The position numbers and the translations under genes are program-made. Below the pieces are notes generated by a model. That model ran no database searches, was not told the DNA's origin, and saw only the letters and a program-made list of their open reading frames with translations. Below, in pieces: positions 1 to 5,047 of a stretch of 5,047 nt of DNA. Numbering within the stretch: the stretch's first letter is position 1; each line of letters begins with the position of its first letter. Origin of the DNA: Candidatus Coatesiibacteriota bacterium (GTDB lineage Bacteria > B130-G9); contig JAFGIT010000358.1 in assembly GCA_016929465.1 (NCBI GenBank), positions 1 through 5,047 on the forward strand. Direction: 5' to 3'.

Positions 1-13
1 GGATTAATGAAAT

Positions 14-18
14 AGGAG
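14..18 (+). promoter_or_regulatory. Ribosome binding site of the DUF362 gene
   Basis: AGGAG lies five bases before the ATG at 24 and fixes that start. The 13 bases before it are too few to show whether an upstream gene belongs to the same operon. Confidence 0.75.
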
Positions 19-23
19 ATGGA

Positions 24-1151
24 ATGGCCAAGTCGAAAATATATTTCGCGTCTGCAAGAAACACAAAATGGCTATATAGCGATAGCATGCCCGGAAAATT
101 CGAGCGGATGATCGAGGACTACAAGTTCGAGAAATACATAGAGAAGGACGAGTGGGTCGCAGTCAAGATGCACTGGGGCTCTGAGGGTGCTTTCAGGCCG
201 ATCAGGGCGACTTTCGTCAGGAAGACGGTTGACCGGGTCAGGGCAGCTGGCGGCGATCCGTTCATTGCGGAGACGGTCCGCATACCTGGCCTCAAATATC
301 TGAAGGTCGCGAATTACAATGGCATAAGCCAGGAGACCTGCGGTGCCCCACTCGTCCTCGCGGACGGGCTATATGGCACCGACAATATCCTGGTCAAGTC
401 CGGCCCGATTATTGGCGAGGTAGCGGTTGCGTCCGTAATCCACGATGTGCCGGCGATGGTGGTCCTCTCTCACTTCAAAGGGCACATCCAGGCCTCATTT
501 GGCGGGGCTTTGAAGCACCTTTCGATGGGCGGGGTGAGTGCAAGACATCGCGCGAAAAAGGGGACCGGACGCGGTGGAATGCACTGCCTGACCCCGGACC
601 GCGTGAGTTGGGACATGGACAAGTGCGTCTTCTGTATGGCTTGCCTCGAGGTCTGTCCGAGGAAGGCCATCACGATAGCGAAGAAGAAATTCACGATAGA
701 CGAGAGGCTCTGCTGGGCGTGCGGCAGATGCGCTAGAGTGTGCGAGACTGGTGCGCTTTCGGACCCGATCGATCCCGAGGATTTTCAGAGAAGGCTGATG
801 GAAGGCGCGAAGGGCGTCCTTTCGACTTTTGGGAAGGACAAGATCATCTATGTGAACGTGATGCTTGATATGCAGCCCGAGTGCGATTGTATGCCCGGAG
901 CGGACGTCGCGATAGCACAGGATATCGGCATCCTGATCGGTGATGACCCGGTCGCGATAGACCAGGCCTCGCTCGACCTGTTGAATGCGGCCGACCCGCT
1001 CCCGAACTCGCTCGCGACCGACCTTGGCCTGAAGCCGGGCGGCAAGCTCTTGGCGGACCTCCACAGGCCCGACCCGCAGTTCGGCCTCGACGAGGCCGTG
1101 CGTCTGGGATTGGGCAAGAAGGAGTATGAGCTGATTGATATAGATAAGTGA
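24..1151 (+). CDS. DUF362 domain protein with two ferredoxin-type [4Fe-4S] motifs
   Basis: A 375-residue, apparently complete DUF362-family protein; it is probably cytoplasmic, because there is no signal peptide or membrane segment. Residues 45-170 carry the family core, with VKMHWGSEG and FRPI near 47-60, HFKGH at 150-154 and a Gly-rich GGALKHLSMGG at 160-170. A dicluster ferredoxin insert follows: C201-x2-C204-x2-C207-x3-C211-P, and C230-x2-C233-x2-C236-x3-C240. Each set is a complete cluster-binding motif, so two [4Fe-4S] clusters are expected. The C-terminal third contains an extra Cys pair (C287, C289 in ECDCMPG) and the typical DIGILIGDDPVAIDQASLDL stretch. The start is supported by AGGAG at 14-18, five bases before the ATG. 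The family is widespread in anaerobes and archaea, and electron transfer is likely, but no reaction is firmly established, so I give none. The gene ends just before an intrinsic terminator and is not co-transcribed with the next gene. Confidence 0.93.
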   Translation: MAKSKIYFASARNTKWLYSDSMPGKFERMIEDYKFEKYIEKDEWVAVKMHWGSEGAFRPIRATFVRKTVDRVRAAGGDPFIAETVRIPGLKYLKVANYNGISQETCGAPLVLADGLYGTDNILVKSGPIIGEVAVASVIHDVPAMVVLSHFKGHIQASFGGALKHLSMGGVSARHRAKKGTGRGGMHCLTPDRVSWDMDKCVFCMACLEVCPRKAITIAKKKFTIDERLCWACGRCARVCETGALSDPIDPEDFQRRLMEGAKGVLSTFGKDKIIYVNVMLDMQPECDCMPGADVAIAQDIGILIGDDPVAIDQASLDLLNAADPLPNSLATDLGLKPGGKLLADLHRPDPQFGLDEAVRLGLGKKEYELIDIDK

Positions 1152-1157
1152 TGCACG

Positions 1158-1187
1158 GTCAGCCGGCCTGACCGGCTGATTTATTTT
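1158..1187 (+). terminator. Rho-independent terminator after the DUF362 gene
   Basis: An 8-bp perfect stem, TCAGCCGG (1159-1166) and CCGGCTGA (1172-1179), closes a 5-base loop. It is followed by the T-rich run TTTATTTT (1180-1187). A G-T pair at 1158/1180 can extend the stem. It begins seven bases after the TGA stop codon, the expected place for an intrinsic terminator, and separates this transcript from the downstream gene. Confidence 0.87.
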
Positions 1188-1201
1188 ACGACAGCTACGG
1201 C

Positions 1202-1243
1202 GCCGGCGTCTCTGGCAAAATGCGGAGGGATGCCGGCGTCTCT
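1202..1243 (+). repeat. Two copies of a 12-base direct repeat, 30-base period
   Basis: GCCGGCGTCTCT occurs at 1202-1213 and again at 1232-1243. The GCCGGC part is its own reverse complement, so the copies could also pair with each other as a weak hairpin. With only two copies this is not a CRISPR array or satellite. It may be a local duplication or a protein-binding site. Confidence 0.45.
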
Positions 1244-1325
1244 ATTTTCGCGAGAATTCCCCTTATTAGGCAAGCCCATCTCCGTCCTTTCGTACGATTG
1301 CCATGTCGATCTCCGGGCCACATCC

Positions 1326-1354
1326 TTGACTTTCCGGCCCATTTTGGGTAAAAA
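1326..1354 (+). promoter_or_regulatory. Possible sigma-70-like promoter
   Basis: TTGACT (1326-1331, five of six matches to the -35 consensus) is separated by 17 bases from TAAAAA (1349-1354, four of six matches to the -10 consensus). It would start a transcript near 1361 with a leader of about 225 bases before the ATG at 1588. It is the best-looking promoter between the terminator and that gene, but the organism's consensus is unknown. Confidence 0.35.
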
Positions 1355-1574
1355 ATAAGGAGAGCTGACTTGCTTCGGACTTTGGGTGATTTCAGTTCGG
1401 CTTCCTCCCTGCTTTTGAGAGCGCCGCCGCCCGGCTGGACGTTTTCTTAAGGAACTGCAATGGACATGTTCAACTTGAGCCTGACCGGCCCAGCCACCCG
1501 AGAAGGCAGCCCTGCGCCTTACGAATTAGCGCGCAATCTGCCTTCACGACACAGCACAAGAGACCAAATCCAAC

Positions 1575-1581
1575 GGAGGGG
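1575..1581 (+). promoter_or_regulatory. Ribosome binding site of the secreted-protein remnant
   Basis: GGAGGGG lies six bases before the ATG at 1588. A strong, well-placed site supports this start and shows that the 5' end of the broken gene is intact. Confidence 0.7.
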
Positions 1582-1587
1582 ATTAAG

Positions 1588-2134
1588 ATGAGACGCCCAA
1601 ACGACCTGCTCCTATTCGCTGCTGCGATTGCCACGATGGTATTGATACTCGTCGCCGCATCATACGCGGCGACTGATTACTACGTTGATAAAACGAACGG
1701 GAGCGGCTCAAACGGGGGAGCGAGCTGGTCGGACGTATTTGCCAGCATTCAGAAGGGGATCGACGCCTGCAAGGCCGGCTATATATCTGTCCAGATGCGG
1801 AGAAGAAGTAGCTCTCACCTGGGAGAATGGCGCTAAGACAGACAATGCCGGCTTCGTCATCTTCAGGCGCGCCGAGGTGGCAGGCGACTACAATCAAATA
1901 AGTGGGCTCATTCCCGCAAGGGGGACACAGACAACGGGCGCCTCATACACATTCATCGACAGCGATGTCGAGCCAGGCGAAACATACGAGTACTGGCTAG
2001 TTGATATCGACACGCGGGGCGAATGGACGGTTCACGGACCGGTCTCGGTGAAGCTACACATATCACCTGAATCTTTCGGCTCCATGTCGAAATGGGATAC
2101 GCCCGTCCATTCGGACGGGGATGTGCCGAGATAG
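1588..2134 (+). pseudogene. Remnant of a secreted beta-helix protein with FnIII-like C-terminal domain (internally deleted, frameshifted)
   Basis: The first frame (1588-1836, 82 residues) opens with a signal peptide: MRRPND, a hydrophobic stretch at residues 7-24, and a likely cut after SYA (residue 27). Residues 31-62 (YYVDKTNGSGSNGG, then SW and SIQKGIDAC) match the usual opening of right-handed parallel beta-helix proteins. The expected hundreds of residues of helix coils are absent. From about 1780 the sense continues in the next frame, which reads VALTWENGAKTDNAGF, then YTFIDSDVEPGETYEYWLVD and HGPVSV, and ends at TAG 2132-2134. This is the FnIII-like C-terminal domain common in large secreted proteins of environmental bacteria. 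The span is 547 bases, one more than a multiple of three, so a one-base shift would join both parts as about 182 residues. I infer an internal deletion that fused the ends out of frame. A sequencing or assembly collapse is possible; programmed frameshifting is unlikely because most of the helix is missing. When intact the protein was probably exported and exposed at the cell surface. Confidence 0.72.
2102..2119. other. Perfect 7-bp hairpin between convergent genes
   Basis: CCCGTCC (2102-2108) and GGACGGG (2113-2119) form a perfect 7-bp GC-rich stem with the loop ATTC. It lies at the 3' end of the + strand remnant, 70 bases beyond the stop codon of the convergent SAM hydrolase gene. No T-run follows on either strand, so it is not a classical intrinsic terminator, although it could pause or protect converging transcripts. 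A weaker 6-bp inverted repeat lies nearby (GAGAGC 2135-2140 with GCTCTC 2168-2173). Confidence 0.35.
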
Positions 2135-2189
2135 GAGAGCTTCGGAACCCGAGACTGCGAAAGTGGCGCTCTCAGGCCGCGACCAGGTC

Positions 2190-2993
2190 TCAGGAGAACT
2201 TGATCGTTAGCTTCGCGCCCTTCTCGAAGCCCAGTATCTCGCTCGCGCTCCTCTGCCTTGCTGCGATCTCAAGCTGCGAAGTGCTTCCGAAGAGCGCCGC
2301 TGGTGCGTCCTTGTCACACTCTGCGTAAATTCGCTTCAGGTCATTGATGAGCAGCCCCTCAGCTGCCAGCTCGAAAGCGTGGTTCTCGGATTCATCCAGC
2401 ATCTGCTCGAACTGGGCACGTGTCACGTTCGTGATGAGGTTGCCGAATGAGTCGACATGAATGATCTCAGCCTGCAGCTTGCCCTCCTCAACGAGTTCCG
2501 GAACCGGCAGCTGCAGATCGACATAGTCATCAATCTTCTCTCCGAAGTTCTCGATTTCGACGCCCTTCGCGAGCCAGGCCGCGACTGGGGCGAAGATGTC
2601 ACGCCCGTGGAAGGTCGATGAAAGCGGCCTCAAGTAGTAGTGCTCTGCATCGATCTCATAGACGGCGATGTCCTCTGGGTCCTGGAATAGACCTGATAGC
2701 ACTCCGTTGTCCGGTGCTATGAAGTGATGGCTATTTATCGAGGCGACGATCGCGCGGCGGTTGCTACCGACGGTCGGGTCGACGACCACGACATGGATAG
2801 TCCAGTTCGGGAAGTAGTGGTATGTATTCGCGATGATGAAGCAGGCTTCCATGATGTCATGCCGCCTGATCTCGTTGGTTATGTCGATGATGTTCAGTTC
2901 TGGATTCGTCTTGAGCATAACTGCCTTCATAGCAGCCACGTAGTTGTCACGTGTGCCGAAATCTGTCGTGAGCGTGACGATAGGCCTCGCCAT
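2190..2993 (-). CDS. SAM hydroxide adenosyltransferase (SAM hydrolase, DUF62 family)
   Basis: A complete 267-residue cytoplasmic enzyme of the SAM-dependent chlorinase/fluorinase superfamily. Characterised DUF62 members split S-adenosylmethionine with water into adenosine and methionine; the halogenases are close relatives. Near the N-terminus TLTTDFGTRDNYVAAMK (residues 7-23) is the family signature. The Asp-Arg-His set that marks the hydrolase branch appears to be D72 and R79 in VVDPTVGSNRR, and H129 in FHGRDIFAP. IAPDNGVLSGLF (92-103) and VDSFGNLITNV (180-190) are also typical, and the C-terminal beta domain ends with FGSTSQLEIAARQRSASEIL (235-254). The length is normal for the family. The ATG start is supported by AGGAGA eight bases upstream. 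The hydrolase assignment over a halogenase rests on this residue set and is fairly sure. The gene converges with the secreted-protein remnant, and its stop codon is 55 bases from the stop of that remnant. It lies 208 bases downstream of the sulfatase-like gene, with its own promoter, so it is probably transcribed alone. Confidence 0.93.
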   Translation of the reverse strand: MARPIVTLTTDFGTRDNYVAAMKAVMLKTNPELNIIDITNEIRRHDIMEACFIIANTYHYFPNWTIHVVVVDPTVGSNRRAIVASINSHHFIAPDNGVLSGLFQDPEDIAVYEIDAEHYYLRPLSSTFHGRDIFAPVAAWLAKGVEIENFGEKIDDYVDLQLPVPELVEEGKLQAEIIHVDSFGNLITNVTRAQFEQMLDESENHAFELAAEGLLINDLKRIYAECDKDAPAALFGSTSQLEIAARQRSASEILGFEKGAKLTIKFS

Positions 2994-3001
2994 AATAAAG
3001 G

Positions 3002-3007
3002 TCTCCT
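3002..3007 (-). promoter_or_regulatory. Ribosome binding site of the SAM hydrolase gene
   Basis: AGGAGA on the - strand lies eight bases before the ATG at 2993 and supports that start. Two AGACCTT copies on the - strand (2998-3004 and 3008-3014) overlap and flank this site. Confidence 0.7.
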
Positions 3008-3091
3008 AAGGTCTTATTTCGCGGAGCCGTCCTAAAGACGCCCCATCTCCAACTGAACTGGTCCTTTTCTGACACCATAACGATGCTGATC

Positions 3092-3119
3092 AATATACAG
3101 AATGCGATGTGTATGTAAA
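3092..3119 (-). promoter_or_regulatory. Sigma-70-like promoter for the SAM hydrolase gene
   Basis: On the - strand TTTACA (3119-3114) and TATATT (3097-3092) are separated by 16 bases. Each matches its consensus hexamer at five of six positions. The region is AT-rich against a GC-rich background and lies in the gap between the two - strand genes. Transcription would start near 3085, giving a leader of about 90 bases before the ATG at 2993. I see no SAM riboswitch in that leader. The remaining gap up to 3201 shows no T-tailed hairpin that would end the sulfatase-like transcript. Confidence 0.5.
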
Positions 3120-3201
3120 GAGGTGTTTTCGGCAAGGAGCGATGCGAAGGTGCTTCAGGGAGGCTCTATTACTTCACTCGTCGAGACCAAAGGCGCCAGC
3201 G

Positions 3202-5047
3202 CTACCTCATGTAGCCGAGCGCCCGTAAAGCCTCCCGGCGTCTCTCGTCGATCTCGATGCTCCCGACACTTCTCGCGATACATTCTTCGCCCTCTCCGGG
3301 AATATAGAAGACCAATGCACCCGTCTCCTCTCCCCTGCCGTCGAGCGCATCGAGTAGTGCATCGATGTCGAGCTCAATGTCCTTCGCGGATGCTTGAAAT
3401 GGATTCGTCGCGGGATGCTCTCCGCCGGGGAATACGGAGATTCGCTCGAGACAGCTGCTATTGTCATCGATCTCTATCTCAATCTGCAGCGTCGCATCCC
3501 ATGGCTCAACCTGGAAGTTGAAAAAACTCTCGTAGCTCTTGATCGTCTTCGAAAAAGCGATCTCGTGTTTGTCATGATCGAGCTTTTCATCCAGGCAGGC
3601 GAGGCTGTAGAGGTTCTTGAGCCTGCCATCGGTCTCAATTCGGCCAGAGAATTTTGCCTGCGGCCTTTCCGTCGAAAATAAGATCCGCCAGCCTGGGGAT
3701 TTTAGAGCAAACATCTCCTCGAAGGCTTGTCTTCTCAACGACCGGGCGAGGTCAGGCTCCGGCCCAATTAGGCTCTCAGTCTCGTTCGGATCGTTGCGGA
3801 GGTCATAGAGTAGCTCATTACTGCGGAAGCTCAGGCCCTTGTAGTTGTAGCAATTGGGTGAGATGTATTTCAGGATCTCGGACCGTAAGCACAACCTCTT
3901 CATACCGTGCGCTGCCGTCTCCGAGATGTAAAAATCGTCGAAGGATGGTCCGGTATCGGGCTGAATGAGAAGCGATCTTCCCTGCCCTCCCAAATCTGCT
4001 TGTATCTCGAGCTCGGAAAGGACAGTCGGCATAATATCTATCAGCCCGACCTGCCTCGCGATCCTGACTCCTGCATCCCTGAAGTGGGGTAACTTGACGA
4101 TTAGGGGAACGTGAATCTGTTCCTCGAATAGCCTGAAGCCGTGCGAGAGCGAGCCGTGGTCCCAGAACTCCTCGCCGTGGTCGGAAGTCACAATGACCAT
4201 GGTGTTGCTCCAGATGCCGATCGCCTTGAGCTTCTCGAAGAGGAACGAGAGCTGCTCGTCCACGAATCTTATCTCACCATCATAGAGTGATATGGCGGCC
4301 TCGATGTCGAAGTCCGTAGGGCGTCTTCCCTGTCCGATGAAGTTCTTCACGGGGCACCTGTGCTCCTTTCCAACCTTGACAGCCCCTTCAGAGGGGGCGA
4401 ACACGGTGTCATAAGGCGCAGGCGGGCTGTATGGATCGTGGGGATCGAAAAAGTGTAGGAACATGAAGAAGCGTTTGCCATTGGCGTCATCCAGCATATC
4501 GACCGCCTTCTCGACGACCTTCTCGGCTCGTAGCGGATACTGGAAGTAGTATCGGTCGAAGCCCTGCGCGAGGCCGAAGTCCGGGAAGAGGTATTCGAAG
4601 CTCGCGACACCCATCGTCAAGAATGACTCCTTTCGGAGGACCTCGGCGAGTGTCAGCGCCGCGTCGGAGAGGGTCTGGTGAAAGTTCTGCACGCCATGCT
4701 GCGATGGCGTGAGGCCGGTGAATAGCGATGCGTGCGCCGGCAGAGTCCACGGGGCTGGGGTGATTGCCTGTTCGAACAGGATCGAATCCTGGGCGAGGGC
4801 ATCCAGGTGTGGCGTGGTCTCCTTTTCGTATCCGTAGCAGGAGACGTGGTCGGCTCGGACTGTGTCGATGCTGATCAAAATCAGATTTACCCCATTCGAC
4901 CATTGATCGTCCATTGCGATGTAGGGATTGCTCCAGACGGCGAAGTCGTATCGCTCGTCAGGTTTTCTTTTGAATGGAGGCTTGACTCGATAGGTTCCTC
5001 GGGTGAGGAACTCGATGACAACGTCCCTATTCTCCCAATTCGAGAGA
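3202..5047 (-). CDS. Sulfatase-like / alkaline phosphatase superfamily hydrolase, 5' end outside the window
   Basis: The frame is open from the stop codon at 3204-3202 to the window edge, 614 residues with no upstream stop. A Met at 4914 would give 570 residues, but 44 in-frame residues precede it, and I see no good ribosome binding site before it; the true start is probably upstream. Counting from that Met, the sulfatase fold covers about 9-400. D17 in SIDTVRADH, HFFDPHDPY (154-162), TSDHGEE (243-249), H253 and K274 in VPLIVK are expected metal or substrate residues. LLYDLRNDPNETESL (368-382) is the usual C-terminal element. In place of the C/S-x-P-x-R formylglycine motif stands T57 in PAPWTLPAHASLFTG, so formylglycine activation is not expected. 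Thr serves as nucleophile in related phosphoethanolamine transferases and nucleotide pyrophosphatases, so a phospho-ester or unknown substrate is possible. Residues 408-548 look like an extra beta-rich domain, and the end (LRALGYMR) is typical of one sulfatase subgroup. No signal peptide can be judged because the N-terminus is missing. Confidence 0.88.
   Translation of the reverse strand, partial: LSNWENRDVVIEFLTRGTYRVKPPFKRKPDERYDFAVWSNPYIAMDDQWSNGVNLILISIDTVRADHVSCYGYEKETTPHLDALAQDSILFEQAITPAPWTLPAHASLFTGLTPSQHGVQNFHQTLSDAALTLAEVLRKESFLTMGVASFEYLFPDFGLAQGFDRYYFQYPLRAEKVVEKAVDMLDDANGKRFFMFLHFFDPHDPYSPPAPYDTVFAPSEGAVKVGKEHRCPVKNFIGQGRRPTDFDIEAAISLYDGEIRFVDEQLSFLFEKLKAIGIWSNTMVIVTSDHGEEFWDHGSLSHGFRLFEEQIHVPLIVKLPHFRDAGVRIARQVGLIDIMPTVLSELEIQADLGGQGRSLLIQPDTGPSFDDFYISETAAHGMKRLCLRSEILKYISPNCYNYKGLSFRSNELLYDLRNDPNETESLIGPEPDLARSLRRQAFEEMFALKSPGWRILFSTERPQAKFSGRIETDGRLKNLYSLACLDEKLDHDKHEIAFSKTIKSYESFFNFQVEPWDATLQIEIEIDDNSSCLERISVFPGGEHPATNPFQASAKDIELDIDALLDALDGRGEETGALVFYIPGEGEECIARSVGSIEIDERRREALRALGYMR
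4915..5046 (-). other. In-frame N-terminal extension of the sulfatase-like protein
   Basis: These 44 codons continue the sulfatase frame upstream of the Met at 4914 without a stop. They read like the last strands of a beta-sandwich domain: WENRDVVIEFLTRGTYRVKP, and shortly before the Met YDFAVWSNPYIA. Similar beta segments, ending in a phrase like 'AxWxxPxI' just before the sulfatase core, are familiar to me from multidomain sulfatase-like proteins. The similarity and the codon-like composition suggest real coding sequence, with the start beyond the window. Confidence 0.68.

Larger units (their letters stand above)
1188..1587 (+). other. Non-coding stretch between the DUF362 gene and the secreted-protein remnant
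   Basis: These 400 bases hold no gene I recognise on either strand. They contain a 12-base direct repeat (1202-1213 and 1232-1243) and weak inverted repeats: GGCAA 1269-1273 with TTGCC 1298-1302, and GGGCC 1315-1319 with GGCCC 1336-1340. There is also a possible promoter at 1326-1354. Two tiny open frames follow: a TTG-initiated 26-codon frame at 1370-1450, after AAGGAG, and an ATG-initiated 43-codon frame at 1460-1591, after AAGGAA. The second ends in an ATGA overlap with the start at 1588. Neither resembles a known peptide, and frames of this length are expected by chance in GC-rich DNA. I compared the stretch by eye with the c-di-GMP-I and SAM-I riboswitch cores and saw no match. Confidence 0.5.

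Noticed and set aside
495-1064. 189-residue open frame on the - strand
   Set aside because: It lies wholly inside the DUF362 gene, which has clear family motifs. Its product is rich in Arg and His with no recognisable domain, as expected for the antisense of a GC-rich gene.
848-1156. 102-residue open frame on the - strand
   Set aside because: Antisense to the 3' end of the DUF362 gene, with low-complexity Ser/Arg/Pro composition and no homology signal.
1202-1243. Possible CRISPR array
   Set aside because: Only two 12-base copies with a single 18-base gap and no cas gene nearby; too short for CRISPR repeats.
1188-1350. Possible c-di-GMP-I riboswitch before the exported-protein gene
   Set aside because: GGCAAAA near 1214 recalls part of the motif, but the rest of the conserved core is missing.
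1583-1897. 104-residue open frame on the - strand
   Set aside because: It overlaps the signal-peptide and beta-helix remnant on the other strand; the + strand reading has recognisable domains and this one does not.
2724-3135. Small open frames on both strands around the SAM hydrolase start (2724-3035 + and 2947-3135 -)
   Set aside because: Both overlap the well-supported N-terminus of the SAM hydrolase in other frames, and neither has protein-like conservation or a good ribosome binding site.
3102-3521. 139-residue open frame on the + strand
   Set aside because: Mostly antisense to the C-terminus of the sulfatase-like gene, with Arg/Ser-rich shadow composition.
4347-4903. Open frames of 87 and 138 residues on the - strand within the sulfatase-like gene
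   Set aside because: Alternate-frame shadows of the region that encodes the conserved sulfatase core.

Overview
The window looks like a piece of an uncultured, moderately GC-rich bacterial chromosome. It carries genes for a DUF362/ferredoxin protein, the remnant of a secreted beta-helix protein with a fibronectin-III-like tail, a SAM hydrolase and a sulfatase-like hydrolase. The FnIII-like tail and the multidomain sulfatase-like protein are most familiar to me from candidate phyla around the FCB/PVC groups and other environmental lineages. No marker gene is present, so this placement is a weak inference.

Layout. A complete DUF362 protein with two [4Fe-4S] cluster motifs runs on the + strand (24-1151) and ends at a clear intrinsic terminator (1158-1187). 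A 400-base non-coding stretch follows; it holds a short direct repeat, a possible promoter (1326-1354) and two very small open frames of doubtful meaning. Next, on the + strand, is a broken gene (1588-2134). Its first part encodes a signal peptide and the opening of a right-handed beta-helix domain, and its last part encodes an FnIII-like C-terminal domain in another frame, so the body of the protein has been lost. Converging on it from the - strand is a complete SAM hydroxide adenosyltransferase (2190-2993), which has its own ribosome binding site and a good sigma-70-like promoter (3092-3119). Further upstream on the - strand is a large sulfatase/alkaline-phosphatase-superfamily protein (3202 to beyond 5047). 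Its reading frame stays open to the window edge, so the Met codon at 4914 is probably not the true start.

I see no shared pathway. The DUF362 gene is closed off by its terminator. The two - strand genes are separated by about 200 bases and probably transcribed separately. I found no tRNA, rRNA, CRISPR array, insertion sequence or defence system, and no convincing evidence of a new biological system. The points most worth a second look are the Thr in the nucleophile position of the sulfatase-like protein, its unannotated N-terminal and C-terminal beta-type regions, and the collapsed secreted-protein gene.
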